A DNA stretch of 64,000 nucleotides, from assembly GCF_000708205.1 (NCBI RefSeq), contig NW_014575561.1, positions 1,176,577 to 1,240,576 on the forward strand. Reading direction: 5' to 3'. The DNA comes from Mixia osmundae IAM 14324. Its lineage: Eukaryota; Basidiomycota; Mixiomycetes; Mixiales; Mixiaceae. The position numbers were made by a program, and so were the translations under genes. The notes below the pieces were generated by a model, which ran no database searches, had not been told where the DNA came from, and saw only the letters and a program-made list of their open reading frames with translations. Below are positions 45,561 to 57,128 of this stretch, one piece after another. Numbering within the stretch: position 1 is the stretch's first letter; every line of letters starts with the position of its first letter.

Positions 45561-46748
45561 ATGCAGGATGATCTTTCGATGTCAAGGCAAGCATGCCAGC
45601 TACAGTTTCCATTGCTCTATAGCGAAATCCAGCTCGCGCGTGAACATTTCGCGCGTGAGCCCATCACGGATGCTGCAGTACAAGCGAGCTATGCAGCCAT
45701 CAGCGGCGGGAAGGCACGCGTTCATGTTCAGGGCCATTCGTTCGCCATCAGCGGTTTCCATGCAGGTTGGCGTCAGCGCATGTACTCTTTGCTGGCAAGT
45801 CTGCACGAGGCAGTCAGCAATGCCCCTGACGACGAGCCCCTACCTGCCATTGCAATGACGCTGCATGCAAATGACAATGGCGCGGCAGGCGTGGCATGGC
45901 CCGTAGTGCTCCCAGTGCAAGACAGAGGGAAGGCATTTTTGGCCCCTGACTTTGGCTTCCACAGCTGGCACGGCGACGTCGATCATGGACTGTGGACGTC
46001 GTTCAGAAGCTCAGCAAAACAAATCGACGATGGGCTGACGTGGCGCGCGAAGATCCCAAAGCTCTTCTGGCGAGGCGATGACTTCACACCGGCTCGCAAG
46101 CAGCTTGTAGAGCAAGCGCGCGGTCGCGAGTGGAGTGATGTTGAATCCTTACTGTGGGCCGAGCCGTCGCGCAACAAAGCCATCAGTATGCCAGATCACT
46201 GCAGATATGCTTTTCTCGCGCAGACCGAAGGCGCAAGCTATTCTGGCCGACTTAAATACATCCTGAATTGCCGCAGCGTTGTCATCTCGCATCCTCTGCA
46301 TTACCAGCAACACTTTCATTCTTTACTCAATGCAACACAAGGTCCTGAGCAGAACATCGTCATCTTGCCCCACTCGTTCGACGACCTCAGCGTGACAATG
46401 CAGACCTTGCTCGCTGATAGCAGTCGCGCCGAAGCGATCGCGAATCAATCTGCCCTCGTCTTTCGAGATCAATACTTGACACCAGCCGCGACGGCGTGCT
46501 ATTGGCGCGAGGCACTGCGAGTGTACGCGACTGTGCAAGCTGCGACCCCTCGGCGATCTTGGCTCAGTGTTGACTATGCTACATTTGTGCGCATCACGTC
46601 GTACTGGCATTTGGGGCTTGTCTGCATTGCTCTACTGTTGCTTTCGGCTATCCTTCTTGCTTACAAATATCGCCTCGAGCTCTTACCACGCATGCGTTTC
46701 AGCAATCGCAAGCGAGCGTACGACGCAGTCAAGACAACGGCTGATTAG
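45561..46748 (+). CDS. CAP10-type (GT90) glycosyltransferase
   Basis: One exon of 395 residues from ATG 45561. Family motifs are PKLFWRGDDFTPARKQL, then HCRYAFLAQTEGASYSGRLKYILNCRSVVISH, followed by the downstream DDLSVTMQTLL region. In Cryptococcus, CAP10-family enzymes act on capsule and related glycans. Unusually for a type II glycosyltransferase, the obvious membrane helix is C-terminal (LGLVCIALLLLSAILLAYKY) and no N-terminal anchor is seen, so an upstream exon may be missing. Its TAG stop overlaps the TAA stop of the convergent MCMBP gene by two bases. Confidence 0.82.
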   Translation: MQDDLSMSRQACQLQFPLLYSEIQLAREHFAREPITDAAVQASYAAISGGKARVHVQGHSFAISGFHAGWRQRMYSLLASLHEAVSNAPDDEPLPAIAMTLHANDNGAAGVAWPVVLPVQDRGKAFLAPDFGFHSWHGDVDHGLWTSFRSSAKQIDDGLTWRAKIPKLFWRGDDFTPARKQLVEQARGREWSDVESLLWAEPSRNKAISMPDHCRYAFLAQTEGASYSGRLKYILNCRSVVISHPLHYQQHFHSLLNATQGPEQNIVILPHSFDDLSVTMQTLLADSSRAEAIANQSALVFRDQYLTPAATACYWREALRVYATVQAATPRRSWLSVDYATFVRITSYWHLGLVCIALLLLSAILLAYKYRLELLPRMRFSNRKRAYDAVKTTAD

Positions 46749-48615
46749 CCTTTCGTCGGCAGCAACTGATCGAGCCTCGCTCGACGCGTCTCGTCAAGCT
46801 TCACGGCTCTCTGCCAGGTCGCAACGTCGAGTTCGCCCTTGCCCAGACTGAGCGACAGCAATCTGCCGTCGGAAGTGAGCAAAGTCAGACATCCGGCGAA
46901 AACAGGCAGCCTACCTTGCCAGCGTCAGTCGCAATTGCAAGTCTTCCTGGGTGATCACGCCAGAGGGCGCTGACCGTCTTTGCTCTACAAACTCGTCTTG
47001 GATGTGCTAGCAACCTGTTGAGCTTCTGATGACTCGCTAATGCACATGCGCACCTTGGAAACCGCATCGGGTATAGTGAAGCTTTGGGCACGCGCTTCGG
47101 CGATGATAGCACGAAAGGCAGCAAGATCGGGGCTTGTCGGATTGCTTGCACCCGACGAGCCGCCCTGTGGCTGTACTGGCACATTGCAGCTGATCTGTAA
47201 GAACGACTTGCCGATCGAGAGCACTAGGAAGTTGAGGTCGATATCGAGATCGAAAGACGAGAATGGGAAGATGTACGATAGCTTCTGGTCGGATATGGCC
47301 CTCGTCACAGCCTGTACGTTCTTCAGGCCGGCTTCGTTCAGCTTGCCTTCGTGCAGAGCGCGTTCATCAATAAGGACTTGTGTGCCGGGCGCGAGCTGCA
47401 ACCGGCCAGCCTGCAAATTCTCGTCTTTCGACACGGGCGAATATGGCGTAGTCGCATTGAGTGCATCTATGGTCATTGGAAGCTCGACAAAGGTCGGCAG
47501 CAGGTATGCTAAGGTCTCGTGCAAGAGTTTCTCGCTTTCTCCCAGCTTGGATGACGGCAACGTCAGATTGAGTGGCAGGCTGCCTAGTGCAAGTGCGCCT
47601 CGTCGTGTATGTCTGTCTGTTCGGATGAGCACGTCAGCTACAGCGCTTGGGGTCTCACGAACGTCTTTGAGATGAGATGCAGCAGAGTCCATTCGGCCGC
47701 GATGAGATCGCCATCAAGCGCTTTGGCAATGTACGCTACCAGTGCGTCTCGGACAGCACTGCGTTGCGAAAGGCTAGGTAACGCATTTCGGATGCTTGTA
47801 CGATCTACAGCTTGGTAGGCGACAATATGTAAACTCGGTATCGTAGGACCCGTCGCAGTCTCGTCTAGCGGCGCCCCAGGATCATCCAATGAACCGGGTG
47901 AAAAGCTGTTGCCCAGTAAGCCGAGCATAATCAACAGTGTAGACACTCACGATGTTCGATCGAGTATGCCAATCACCTCGACAGTGTCAGCCGCTTTGAG
48001 GCTATCGTCTGGGACGTATAACTTCAAGAGCGCAGCTTTGTGGGATGTGCCGGGTAGCGGGAATTTGCCTGACAGCAAATCTCTGCTCTTTGAGTCATCT
48101 GGGGTCAGGTTTGCTGCATTGCTGAGCACATCTTGAGCAGGTCTTAGCCAAGCCGCTTCTCCTGGTATTTCGACCGCGTAGATGAGTTGCCGTTCCCGCA
48201 GCGCGCTCGCATCGTCTTGTGGCCGCAGGTCCGTCGAGCTGTCTGAAGGCGCTTCGTCACACCACAGTCGATAATGCTCATTGCCAGCATTGTCTCGCGT
48301 CGTGGCCGCGTAGACTTCGCTGCCCAGGCCGGTGTCCTGAAGCATGCATCTGAATCTGACGAGTGAATGCTGTTCGAGCGCGTCTGTCTGATCGAGCGAA
48401 GGAATCTACATGCTACGCTATCAGGCATGTCTCAATCTAGACGATACCAGACGACTGACTTGATCGAATTTGTCTGCGAGGAGCTCTTTGAAGCGGTTCG
48501 TGACGCGCAGCTCAAATGCGTCCGTACTAGTGTCGCTATATAGGTGCTGCTTCGCCAATGCTTGGATAACATCGAGCGGTCTCGCCTGAGCATCCGCAAA
48601 GCTGGCCTCGACCAT
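46745..48615 (-). CDS. MCM complex-binding protein (MCMBP)
   Basis: MCMBP binds MCM3-7 and stabilises or unloads the replicative helicase. Six exons (48615-48460, 48405-47951, 47905-47663, 47612-47054, 47006-46915, 46862-46745) give 540 residues. Landmarks: IPSLDQ..SLVRFRCMLQD, FPLPGTSHKAALLKLY, AKALDGDLIAAEWTLLHLISKTHTRR, LQLAPGTQVLIDERALHEGKLNE and ITQEDLQLRLTLARLLSLSLGK. All five introns are GT-AG. The start fits the family N-terminus (PLDVIQAL); an in-frame stop lies just upstream. Divergent from the small two-TM gene, 91 bp away. Confidence 0.93.
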
Positions 48616-48706
48616 TTCGTGCTTGGCAAGGTCTCGCCGAGCGCGTCTCTCACTCGATCAAATCGATCAAAGCTTCAAAGTCTCGCCAGCCTCGTGCGAG
48701 TGCCCC

Positions 48707-49086
48707 ATGGGCCTAGCGCTCACCATCTGGCTCAGTATCATCACCTTCTGGCTCGGCAATCAGCTCGCCAGACGGCCGCTCTCCCTTGCGGATCTGCAGG
48801 CTATCGTCAGCTACCGAGATATCGCAAGTCGCTCGCGGTCTTCATGGGCAAGGAACACGCACTGATAGCGTCTGTAGACTCGGCCGGTATTTACGTTGAC
48901 CTGCATATCCATCGGATTTACGGCTCTGCTGTATGGCCTTGATTTCGTTGCCCGCGAACAAACAGAAAGAGTAAGGTTTCTTGACACACGAGTGCACCTG
49001 TCTAAGTGACTTTCCAGCCCACCGCATCTCTGAGCTCTTACCCACTCACAGCTCAAGACCACCTGCGACGGCGTGGCAGCTTTTGA
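48707..49086 (+). CDS. Small two-helix membrane protein of unknown identity
   Basis: Three exons (48707-48823, 48878-48970, 49018-49086) assemble a 92-residue protein. Two hydrophobic helices (LALTIWLSIITFWLG and VFTLTCISIGFTALLYGLDFV) flank a 25-residue loop, with a polar tail ending RRRGSF. Intron 1 has either a GCAAGT donor at 48824 or an in-phase GT donor 18 bases upstream; intron 2 (48971-49017, GTAAGG) is standard. Its TGA overlaps the GPI1 ATG as TGATG. Size and topology recall Eri1/PIG-Y or other small ER or mitochondrial membrane proteins, but I cannot identify it. Confidence 0.6.
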
Positions 49087-51144
49087 TGCCTTCCACTCAT
49101 CGCGTCGTCTTTTGGCCAGACGACATCACGCTCGCAGGCACGCTCTTTGGGTGGCAGACCGAGCGGTGCATCGTCGTTGCTGGCGTCTCGCCAAATTCTG
49201 CAAATCTCATCATCGATGGTACAGACAACAAGAGCCAGCTGTGCGTTCTGGGTAGCGCGCACGATCAGTCTTGCGGGCCAACCGCCTCGACAAGTCGGCT
49301 CGACACGATTACCGCCGTCGTGTCTCGTACAAGCTCACCAGAGATCATGGTAGAAGGCATGAGCATCAGCCCAGTGCTCTACAAAGTCCCCAATATCCGC
49401 AAACATAGGTTTTTGTCCATGACGGCCATCAGCCTCAAGGTGACCACAGAGATGCACACGCCACAATCCGGCGAGCAGAGCAGGATGTCAGCCCGCGTCG
49501 AGAGACTGCTCAAGACAGATTTCACTGCATCTGCTCAACCAGTAGGCTGTCTCGAAGAAGCCTTGGAGCTGGTAAGCCTCGCAGCGCGCTATCAGAGAAC
49601 GCGCTCACTCAACTAGGTCAATCGTGTATCTGAGATACGGAGAGATCTTGTCAGGCAGCTAGATTCCGCCGACAGGTCGAATGCGATGCCGCGTATATCT
49701 CAGCTGGGCAGATGGAGTGGCTTTCTCTCGCCGTTCGCTGCTCTCTCAGCGATCGTAAAGCAGCTTGCGACGACGCCCCTGCCAGGAACAAGCCATGCTA
49801 TGTCGGATCTGTCGGCTGTTGTTCAGCAGCTCGATACACGCTTGGACCAGACATCATCATGGCTGACCGAATACCGGATCATGAGTCGACTCGAACGCGC
49901 TCACATGCGAGAAGCTCGAGCGCGGTACATCAAGTAAGCTTTCGGATCCCTACACTGCTACCTGCTAACGATCACAGTCTTTACAACATGATCTGGCTGG
50001 TCACAAACGATGTCATCATAGGGCTTGCAGCTGGTTCGTATCTTTGTGAGAATGCGGACCCGCTGGCATGCAGCCTCAGCGCACTGTTGCAGGCACGTCT
50101 CACTCTCTTCCGAGATGCGGCGCTGATACCCCGCATAGCGCTGGGCGTTCACGAGCGTCAAGGCGATCTTGCTTTGGCTCACCGACTGGCCAGCTGGACT
50201 CAAACTCAACAAGGAAATGGGCCAATTCTTCTGCGAAGCATTTCTCTACTTTACGGCCGCGTGGGAGACAAGTAAGTTGCCCCTTGCTGAGCTAGCCATC
50301 TTCTGACGATGACTAGCGGCACTGCGCTTCATCGAGTACATACTGCCATCGGTCATCTTTCTGACCGGGATGGGTGGTTTCCTGGGCGCTACCACGATTT
50401 TGTCTGCATTCATAGACATTATAGCAGTCGGTACTGTGCATCTATATCTGTTCTACCTCATGGCGGCGAACATATATCGATGGCATTTGCACATCATTTT
50501 CTCGCTCTTCAACATCTTCAGGGGCAAAAAGCTCAATGTGCTCAGAAATCGGATTGAGCCTGCGGAGTACGATCTCGATCAGCTTCTGCTCGGCACGATC
50601 CTGTTCACGCTGGCCGCCTTCCTCTTCCCCACCGTACTCGCGTTCTATCTCGTCTTTGCAAGCGTAAATATCTCGCTGGCATCTGATCAAAGAGGGCTGA
50701 TGTAGATAACAGTGTCGATTAGCGGTCATCGTGTGCTATGCCGTGCTTGAGACCTCCATCGTCTTCCTCAACCACTTTCCACTCTTTGCGATCATTCTAC
50801 GACTCAAAGATCCAGCCAGATTGCCAGGTGGGTTTCGTCCGTCGCTGTCATAGTGCGTGCTCATGCACCGCGCAGGCGGAGTACAATTCGAACTGTTACG
50901 GAGAGGCACATTGCGGATCAAAGTGAGTTGAGCATTCGGTCACTCGATAATGCTGACAGGCGGAAAGAACAAGCCAGTGTCGTATGCCGACGTCTTCGGC
51001 CAATACGTGACGCTCTGGATGGGATTGTTCGACCACTACTCGCCTCTGCCTCGTAAGCTGCTGTCGGGAGACATGATCAAGCCGATCGCTCGACCTCGTC
51101 TGCGCCATGCTCGTCCACGTGAGAACCAAAATAGTAAACGTTGA
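49086..51144 (+). CDS. GPI1: GPI-GlcNAc transferase subunit Gpi1 / PIG-Q
   Basis: Subunit of the ER complex that starts GPI-anchor synthesis. Eight exons (49086-49571, 49617-49933, 49978-50092, 50139-50271, 50317-50663, 50713-50827, 50876-50926, 50960-51144) give about 582 residues. Landmarks: RVVFWPDD near the start, LYNMIWLVTNDVIIGLAAGSYLCEN, LTDWPAGLKLNKEMGQFFCEAFLYF, SVIFLTGMGGFLGATT, CRLAVIVCYAVLETSIVFLNHFPLFA and VFGQYVTLWMGLFDHYSPLPRKLLSG. Intron 50093-50138 requires a GC donor (GCACGT). The last intron (50927-50959, 33 nt) is suspiciously short and that join is uncertain. The 3' end overlaps the convergent F-box gene by 68 bp. Confidence 0.9.
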
Positions 51145-52728
51145 TTGCATCATTGTGCAGGACCTCGTCTCGCCGAGGTGGCTGTGAGCCCTCCGTCAAG
51201 CTTCCAATTTGCTCGTGCGTGAGCGCATTGCAGAGCTTGTTCCCTTTGGCATCCTCCCATACGAGACTCTCGTACGTAGCCAGCTGGTATCGACCCATCG
51301 CTAGGTTGCGACGATCTGCACCCCAAGCTTGACCGGTGACATAGATAGCGAGGGAGTCCATTTCGATTCGCTCGACTAAGACTTCGGATCGCCTAGTGAC
51401 GTCGTGGTCAACGAGCTGTAGATGCGGAGGCCATGCTGACACGCGGGTATCGATGAGCCAGAGGCTGCTCGACGTATCTGCGCCCAAAGTGCAAATGATG
51501 AATGCGATTCGCCCGTTCTCAACGGCGACATCGGTGAAGCGAGCCTCAAATCCAGCAACAAGTACGAAGACGTCGTCTTCGCGGTCTTCGTGAATGGCCG
51601 CGCTATAGGCTTTCGTCCAGAGCATGAGCTTTGCCGTGTGCGGCGAATGCAGACCAATGGCGGCCATCACGCCTTGCGGATTTAGATCATGATGAATGCC
51701 CATCCAGTATTGTTCGAGCATCGGCGAGGGTGGTAGCCATGAAATCTTGCGAACCAGATCGCCCGAGTGCGAGTAGATATCGAGACTAGTCCGTGCTACG
51801 AAGATGTGATTCTCATCGAGCTCGACATAGCCGAGCCATTGTCGCAGGACTCGCGGTCCTGGCTCGGTCTGCTGCAGTGCATATGTTTGCAATGTTCCGC
51901 GAGACAGGTCGACAAGCTGAAAAGCTGTACCGGTGGCAGCCACGACTTTCGGGTAGCGCGCCTTGAATGCATGCACGCCAGCGGGTAAGTCGAGGCTAGC
52001 ATGTGCTTGCCATTCCGGACGACGGGACGGATAGATGGACGGTTTCGGTGGGAAGTGTAGATTGGCTGCACTCTTCGAGTAAACATGCATTGCCTAGTCA
52101 AGTAGCGCATCAGCTGTCACAGACGTTTCTAGACAGACAAGCATACATTTCGCCCAGCAGCGAGGAACAAATGGCCTTCCGAGTACTCTACATGGTGAGC
52201 TTGTCTACGACCTTCGATAGAAGGCGCAATGATGATGTTGTCTGCTACGTCGCCATTGGGTCGGACTCTGACAGCGTAGGGATCTGAGTAGACGGCAGTC
52301 GCGTCTTCGGCAGCCAAACTGTCCATCTTGAACCTGGAGACATTGGCTGGGACTGGAAGGCTTAAGCGTGTATGACGCCCAATCATCCAGTTGCGGTCTG
52401 TCCGCCGCCGAATGTGAGCGAAAGTTCGCCAAGGCATCTGTGCACGCTCGCAGCCTTTGTAGGCTTTATTACGCATGGATGTGCGCTGAAGTCTGCAAGC
52501 CTCTTCGATGGACATACGATCTTGCGAGACCAATGGTAGCAAACCAGAGTCTCCGGCTGAGCATGGCGCGAGGTAGCCTAGGTTGCTGGCCAGGCCGCGA
52601 TAGATAGCGTCATGCTGGTCTATGATCTCGGCGAATAGGCGACAAACCAGCGCTAGTCGGCTCAGTGTATGCAAGGAGTCGACTGCTGCAAAGACATGTA
52701 ACAGAATCTCCGGCGGTAGCTGATCCAT
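51077..52728 (-). CDS. F-box protein
   Basis: Exons 52728-52147 and 52093-51077 give 532 residues. The N-terminus is an F-box (MDQLPPEILLHVFAAVDSLHTLSRLALVCRLFAEII, in part), which would bind Skp1 in an SCF ligase. The remainder has beta-rich repeats that may form a propeller (LVDLSRGTLQTYAL; HIFVARTSLDIYSHSGDLVRKISW; NGRIAFIICTLG) but lacks clear WD dipeptides. The target is unknown. The intron is GT-AG (53 nt). The last 68 bp overlap the GPI1 3' coding end on the other strand. Confidence 0.78.
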
Positions 52729-52860
52729 AGTCTCTCAAGTTCACTCGACGCAGAGAGAGCGAGGGAGACCGTGCTCGACAGTCCTGTGGCCAGTGATGTA
52801 CGCGATAGTGCAGAGTGTGACATCACACCCACCGACAAGTTTGTCGATATCAGCGCCTGG

Positions 52861-53267
52861 ATGTACGCAGCGCGAGCGATGAGGCCTTTGCCCAGAGTTG
52901 GCACTGCGTCTGTGCGATCTTTCCATCACAGTCCTGTGGCTCGCAGCACTGCCGGCGCAGAGAAGACTGGCCGCGGACTCGGCGCAGCTCGCAAGCGGAT
53001 CCCGCCCGAGCTCTTGCCGTGAGGAGCTCGCATGCGATGGAGCCCGTGGCTGATCAGACGGTCCGCTATTGGACAGGATGGGCGCCGCTGTTGGGCTCGC
53101 ACTCATCGGAGCAACCTTCGCCCTAGGCCACCACATGATGAAGGACGATCTCAGGCACTTGCCCGGTATGCGAGCATGTATCGATCAGGTGACGCTTAAT
53201 TGACAAGCTCTGCGCTATAGAACATGAGCAGCGCAAGATCAAGAAGCAGCGTGAACAAGACGGCTAG
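52861..53267 (+). CDS. Small mitochondrial single-pass membrane protein
   Basis: Exons 52861-53018, 53077-53165 and 53221-53267 give 97 residues. The N-terminus is a good mitochondrial presequence (MRPLPRVGTASVRSFHHSPVA). The mature part is short: PPELLPMGAAVGLALIGATFALGHHMMKDDLRHLP, shown in part, then a highly charged tail (EQRKIKKQREQDG). The pattern of a P-E-L-x-P lead into one helix recalls NDUFA4/B12D-type respiratory-chain proteins, but that is a resemblance only. Both introns are GT-AG (58 and 55 nt). It lies between the F-box and TFIIIC genes. Confidence 0.6.
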
Positions 53268-53306
53268 GCACAACAACACGAATCTCATGTACAGATCACC
53301 AGAATG

Positions 53307-56300
53307 CTAGTATGCCCACTGTCCTCCGCAGTAGAGACACCATCGCGAGGCCGCCAGCAGGACGTTGGCGATCGTCGTATCGGTTGCGTGGGGTGTGAGG
53401 GACTTGACGCCGCATGAGCAACAGGTCCGCGCCGGCTCGAAGCCGATCGCGCTGAACGTGACTGAGCAACGATCTGGTGCGCACAAATAAGTCTTCCGGC
53501 CCATGCCGAGAGTCGAGGCACTCACCCCATAGATGTCCGTTTGCGCACTGTAGAACCCATCTGCCTTCCGCTCTGAGAGGTTGCGAACACGCAAGACATG
53601 AGAGGCCTTCGTCACGTTCTGTAGAAGCATCCGAAGCGTGCGCACTCCTTTGAATCCGTCGCAGCATCGCGCGACTCTCGTCATCTTGAGCATCGTAGTG
53701 TTGCAAAAGGTGAGAAAGCACGGCGATGATAGACCTGTATGAGACAGTCCGGGCAGTGTTGAGGAAGTCTGCAACTCGCTCAAAGTAGATGGCGGTACCG
53801 CCCACCTAGGGCAGCATACCATCAGCACTCACCTGTTTGAGACAAGCCAGCGCGTACTTGAAGACAGGTGAAAAGGAGTAGAGTGCAGCGAATGCGTTGT
53901 AGCTCAAGCGACGTCCACAGAGCCTCGCGTATGCCATGTGCAGGCGTCTCCGGCAACTTGCGATCGTCGAGAGGCGGGTCTACGATCTGCGCGGCCACAG
54001 TGTCCAGTGACTTCATGATATGATCGTCCAGGACATGCAACTTGAGAAAGGCGAGCAACGGACTCGCAATCGCGCTCGAGCTTGCTCCGGTCAGCGCTGC
54101 ACGCCTTCGTTATCAGCGCATTCCAAGTGTGGCCAGAGAGACGCACGAGATGTAGCACATGACGCCTCCAGAAAGTGCGCAACTAGCGTATGGAAGGATT
54201 GTGTCGCTTGGGGCAGGACAACGAGCGTTGCAACCGGATTCGCACGCGTCTTATTGATCATCTTTGCGATCGACTCATTCTTGTACGCCCACGCCTCGAG
54301 GCTACCGCCGCTGCACACGTCATAGCCGATCGTACGAGCGCGCATCCGAGGTAAAGTGTTGTCGAAGATGCTCAATCCAGCGAAGAAATGGCGGTGGGTT
54401 CGGGTCACCGTGGCACTTTCGTGTACATTGACAGTCGGACCGTTATGAATGACGTCTCCGCTTGCGCTCCTTAGATCAACCTGCTGAAACCCCGAGTCTA
54501 CAGCGACGATCAGGAGCTTTTCTTGCGAAGGGACGGCAGCGCAGCAGGGCGAAAACGCCGAATGGATCCGTCCCTCTGTATTTCGAAGCAGAGGGACTTG
54601 CCTGGTCGTAGCGCCAGCTGTCTTGCCATTGGCGATGGCAATGAGCTCCGCCACACTGCACATAGTGACAGCGAGCTGGTCGTGGCACCAACGAAGCGAT
54701 GTCGGTACCTCAGTCAAAGTGACTAGCATGACGATCTCGACGATGTGTTTCGGTGTCGAGGATACCTGTTGCTCGCTGGTGACCGTGAGCAAGCCGACCT
54801 CGTCATCGGAGGAAATCCACGCCAGCTTGATGTTGCTCTGCTCTAGATCTACCGAGGCAGGTGATCAGCTCTGCTTGAATGATGTATTGCCGTGCGTACC
54901 TGCATCTACTCGCCATGCTTGCCAACTGAGAAATGTTATCCAAGCGCTGTCGCGAATGTGCACGCGCTGCTCAAGACACGGCCTTGCATCCTCGCCAAGC
55001 CTATACTTGTATGTCAACATGAGATCAGGCATCACCAGGCTAAACATCCGACGAACCTCCAGAGCGTAAGCTGGCCTGCCCGGTGGCCTAGCGCGAGGAG
55101 CGAGTAAGTTTCGAGCGTTGCAGGATTGTGCGTGTTTTCAGACCAAGCAAGACCTGCAAGCGAGCCGTCGGTAACACACGCGCCGGAGACGCTGTAGCTT
55201 ACTTTGTGTCGAGTTGCTCTGCGCGGCTGCATCTGCAGGACTCGTTGTGATATGTTCACCAAGCAATATGTCCGTGAGATCGCATGTCTGGTATCTTCAT
55301 TCAGTTACATGGCCACGGTAGGGTGACAAGTATCTCACATCGGTCCATTGAGCATTGTGAGATCGTGATAGCGGCTGGTAAATGCATACTTCACCATTAT
55401 TGGAAAGCAGCGCGACGGCATTGCTGCGGAAGCATATCAGCGAATGGTGCAATACTCGAGCTCATCTCACCTAGCGAGCTGTCCGATACCACTAGGGCTC
55501 CAGGCGAAATCCACCCAGAGGTGACCGAGCGTTCCTGGACAGCCTAGCGGGGGAGCATCCACCGAGCTGGCCGGCCACTCGCGAGGAGGATCAGGCATGG
55601 GTAGAATCACGTGGAAGTGGTGATCCGCATCGAGTGAGACCTGTATTGAGTCTGATGCCAAGGTCCGTTGTCGCTTGGTCCCTTTATGGAGCATCGTTTC
55701 GGATGCTTTGCGGGCGCGTAATGCTATAACACCCGGCGGTGCTCTGGCACGCACCGGCTGTGCATGCCGACGCTGAGCGGAGGAGAAAGTCCAAGAGGGT
55801 GTCAAGATGTGCAAATTGGCGTGATCCAAGAAGCCGAGCTGAAGGCCATCTGAGCTCCACTTGAGCTTATTGCAAGAATTGAAGTTCAGGTCCAGTGACA
55901 GTGGCAGCTCGAGGCTGAGCAAGGGCTCGACGGTGAGCGTATGATCGTCAGCAGAGGCACGGATGCTCTCTGCCCATAGCTGTTCGTCCGTCTTTGAGCC
56001 AAAGATCATCTCTTGTACGATCGCGCCCTTGGCTCGAGCTTGCGGTCTCGGTTGAGGACGATTGGGCAAGCGTATGCCCGGCTTGCGCTGCGTCGTATCG
56101 CGCGCAATGCTCTGAGCATCTCGAGCTGCATCTGAGGGGCTAGCGTCCGCAGGTGGCTGCACGGAAGGCTGAGCGCTCTCTGCTTTGGCGACTCTCTTTC
56201 TGATCGACTTTGCTGCGGGTGCAGGCTCAGGTGAGGGGCTCAAGAGAGCATTGATAGCTCTGTCTATGTCATCCCATTCGCTGGAGGGCTTGATCGTTGC

Positions 56301-56315
56301 CTGCAGCGTCGACAT
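53307..56315 (-). CDS. TFIIIC delta-type subunit (WD40 N-domain plus zinc finger)
   Basis: Nine exons (56315-55471, 55423-55339, 55287-55203, 55153-55057, 55000-54900, 54848-54147, 54096-53858, 53805-53526, 53473-53307) give 866 residues. The N-terminal TFIIIC_delta propeller has NKLKWSSDGLQLGFLDHANLHIL, FAWSPSGIGQLARSNAVALLSNNGEV and SLLALGHRAGQLTLWR. The C-terminal zf-TFIIIC has SCLACSQPL, LQCANGHLWDRCSVTFSAI, CCSCGVKS and WCLYCGGQW. TFIIIC binds A/B boxes and recruits Pol III. All eight introns are GT-AG, 47-56 nt. Divergent from GRX5. Confidence 0.87.
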
Positions 56316-56600
56316 GGCTCGCTGATCATGATGACATCGTCGGGCGTGCTGCTCATGGCGTGCATTCGCGACTCGTCACGCACCGCAAAGGCGTTCACTC
56401 GTCATCGGTTCGACGATCATGCGAGCCTCAACGACCTGCATGGTCAGCATCAGTGATCGATCAAGCGAGTGGCCATACTCATGACGACAGGCTTTTGACA
56501 GAGAGCGATCTCCGTGACGGCCCGGCATGCTCGAGCCAATCAGACATGGAGTAAAACCGGCCTACTGAGTCTCTCTGCCCAGCCAGTGAGCAGGCAGTCG

Positions 56601-57128
56601 ATGCTTCAGATCCAGAGGCGGCAACTGAGCGATGATTCTCGCAAGAAGATCGAACAGGCAAGCCAGCTCGCCTTTGCAGCCAAAAGTCACGTCAAGCTGA
56701 CTGATGCGATTGGGCCGTGCAGGCCGTGGCGGAGAAGCCGCTCGTCGTCTTCATGAAAGGCACGCCAGACTTCCCACAGTGTGGCTTCAGTAGGGCGGTG
56801 GTACAGATACTAGAGGTCCAGGGTGTGAGCCCGGACTCGATGAAGACGTACAACTGTCTCGAGGATCAGGAACTGAGGGAGGGCATCAAGGAGTTCAGCA
56901 GCTGGCCCACGATCCCACAGGTCTACATCAAAGGAGAGTTTGTGGGCGGCTGTGATATCATGCTGGGCATGCACCAGTCTGGCGAACTCGAAAAGGTACG
57001 CTCGCTCGCTGCGACACGACGCTTTTTTGATTACCATCAACTTACACGAACGACAGATGCTACAGGAGCAAGGCGTCGTCAGCAAATCGAGCTCAAGCTC
57101 AAGCTCGAGCGAGACTGCGTCTGCATAG
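56601..57128 (+). CDS. GRX5: Monothiol glutaredoxin Grx5 (mitochondrial)
   Basis: Grx5 carries and delivers [2Fe-2S] clusters in mitochondria. Exons 56601-56657, 56723-56995 and 57057-57128 give 133 residues. Key motifs are [12 protein letters not shown] (single active-site Cys), WPTIPQVYI and [24 protein letters not shown] short serine-rich tail is encoded by AGC/TCA repeats. The first intron (56658-56722, 65 nt) needs a GC donor (GCAAGC) to give [13 protein letters not shown]; the only in-phase GT choice leaves 32 nt. The true start may lie further upstream in an undetected exon, as the presequence here is very short. Confidence 0.92.
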
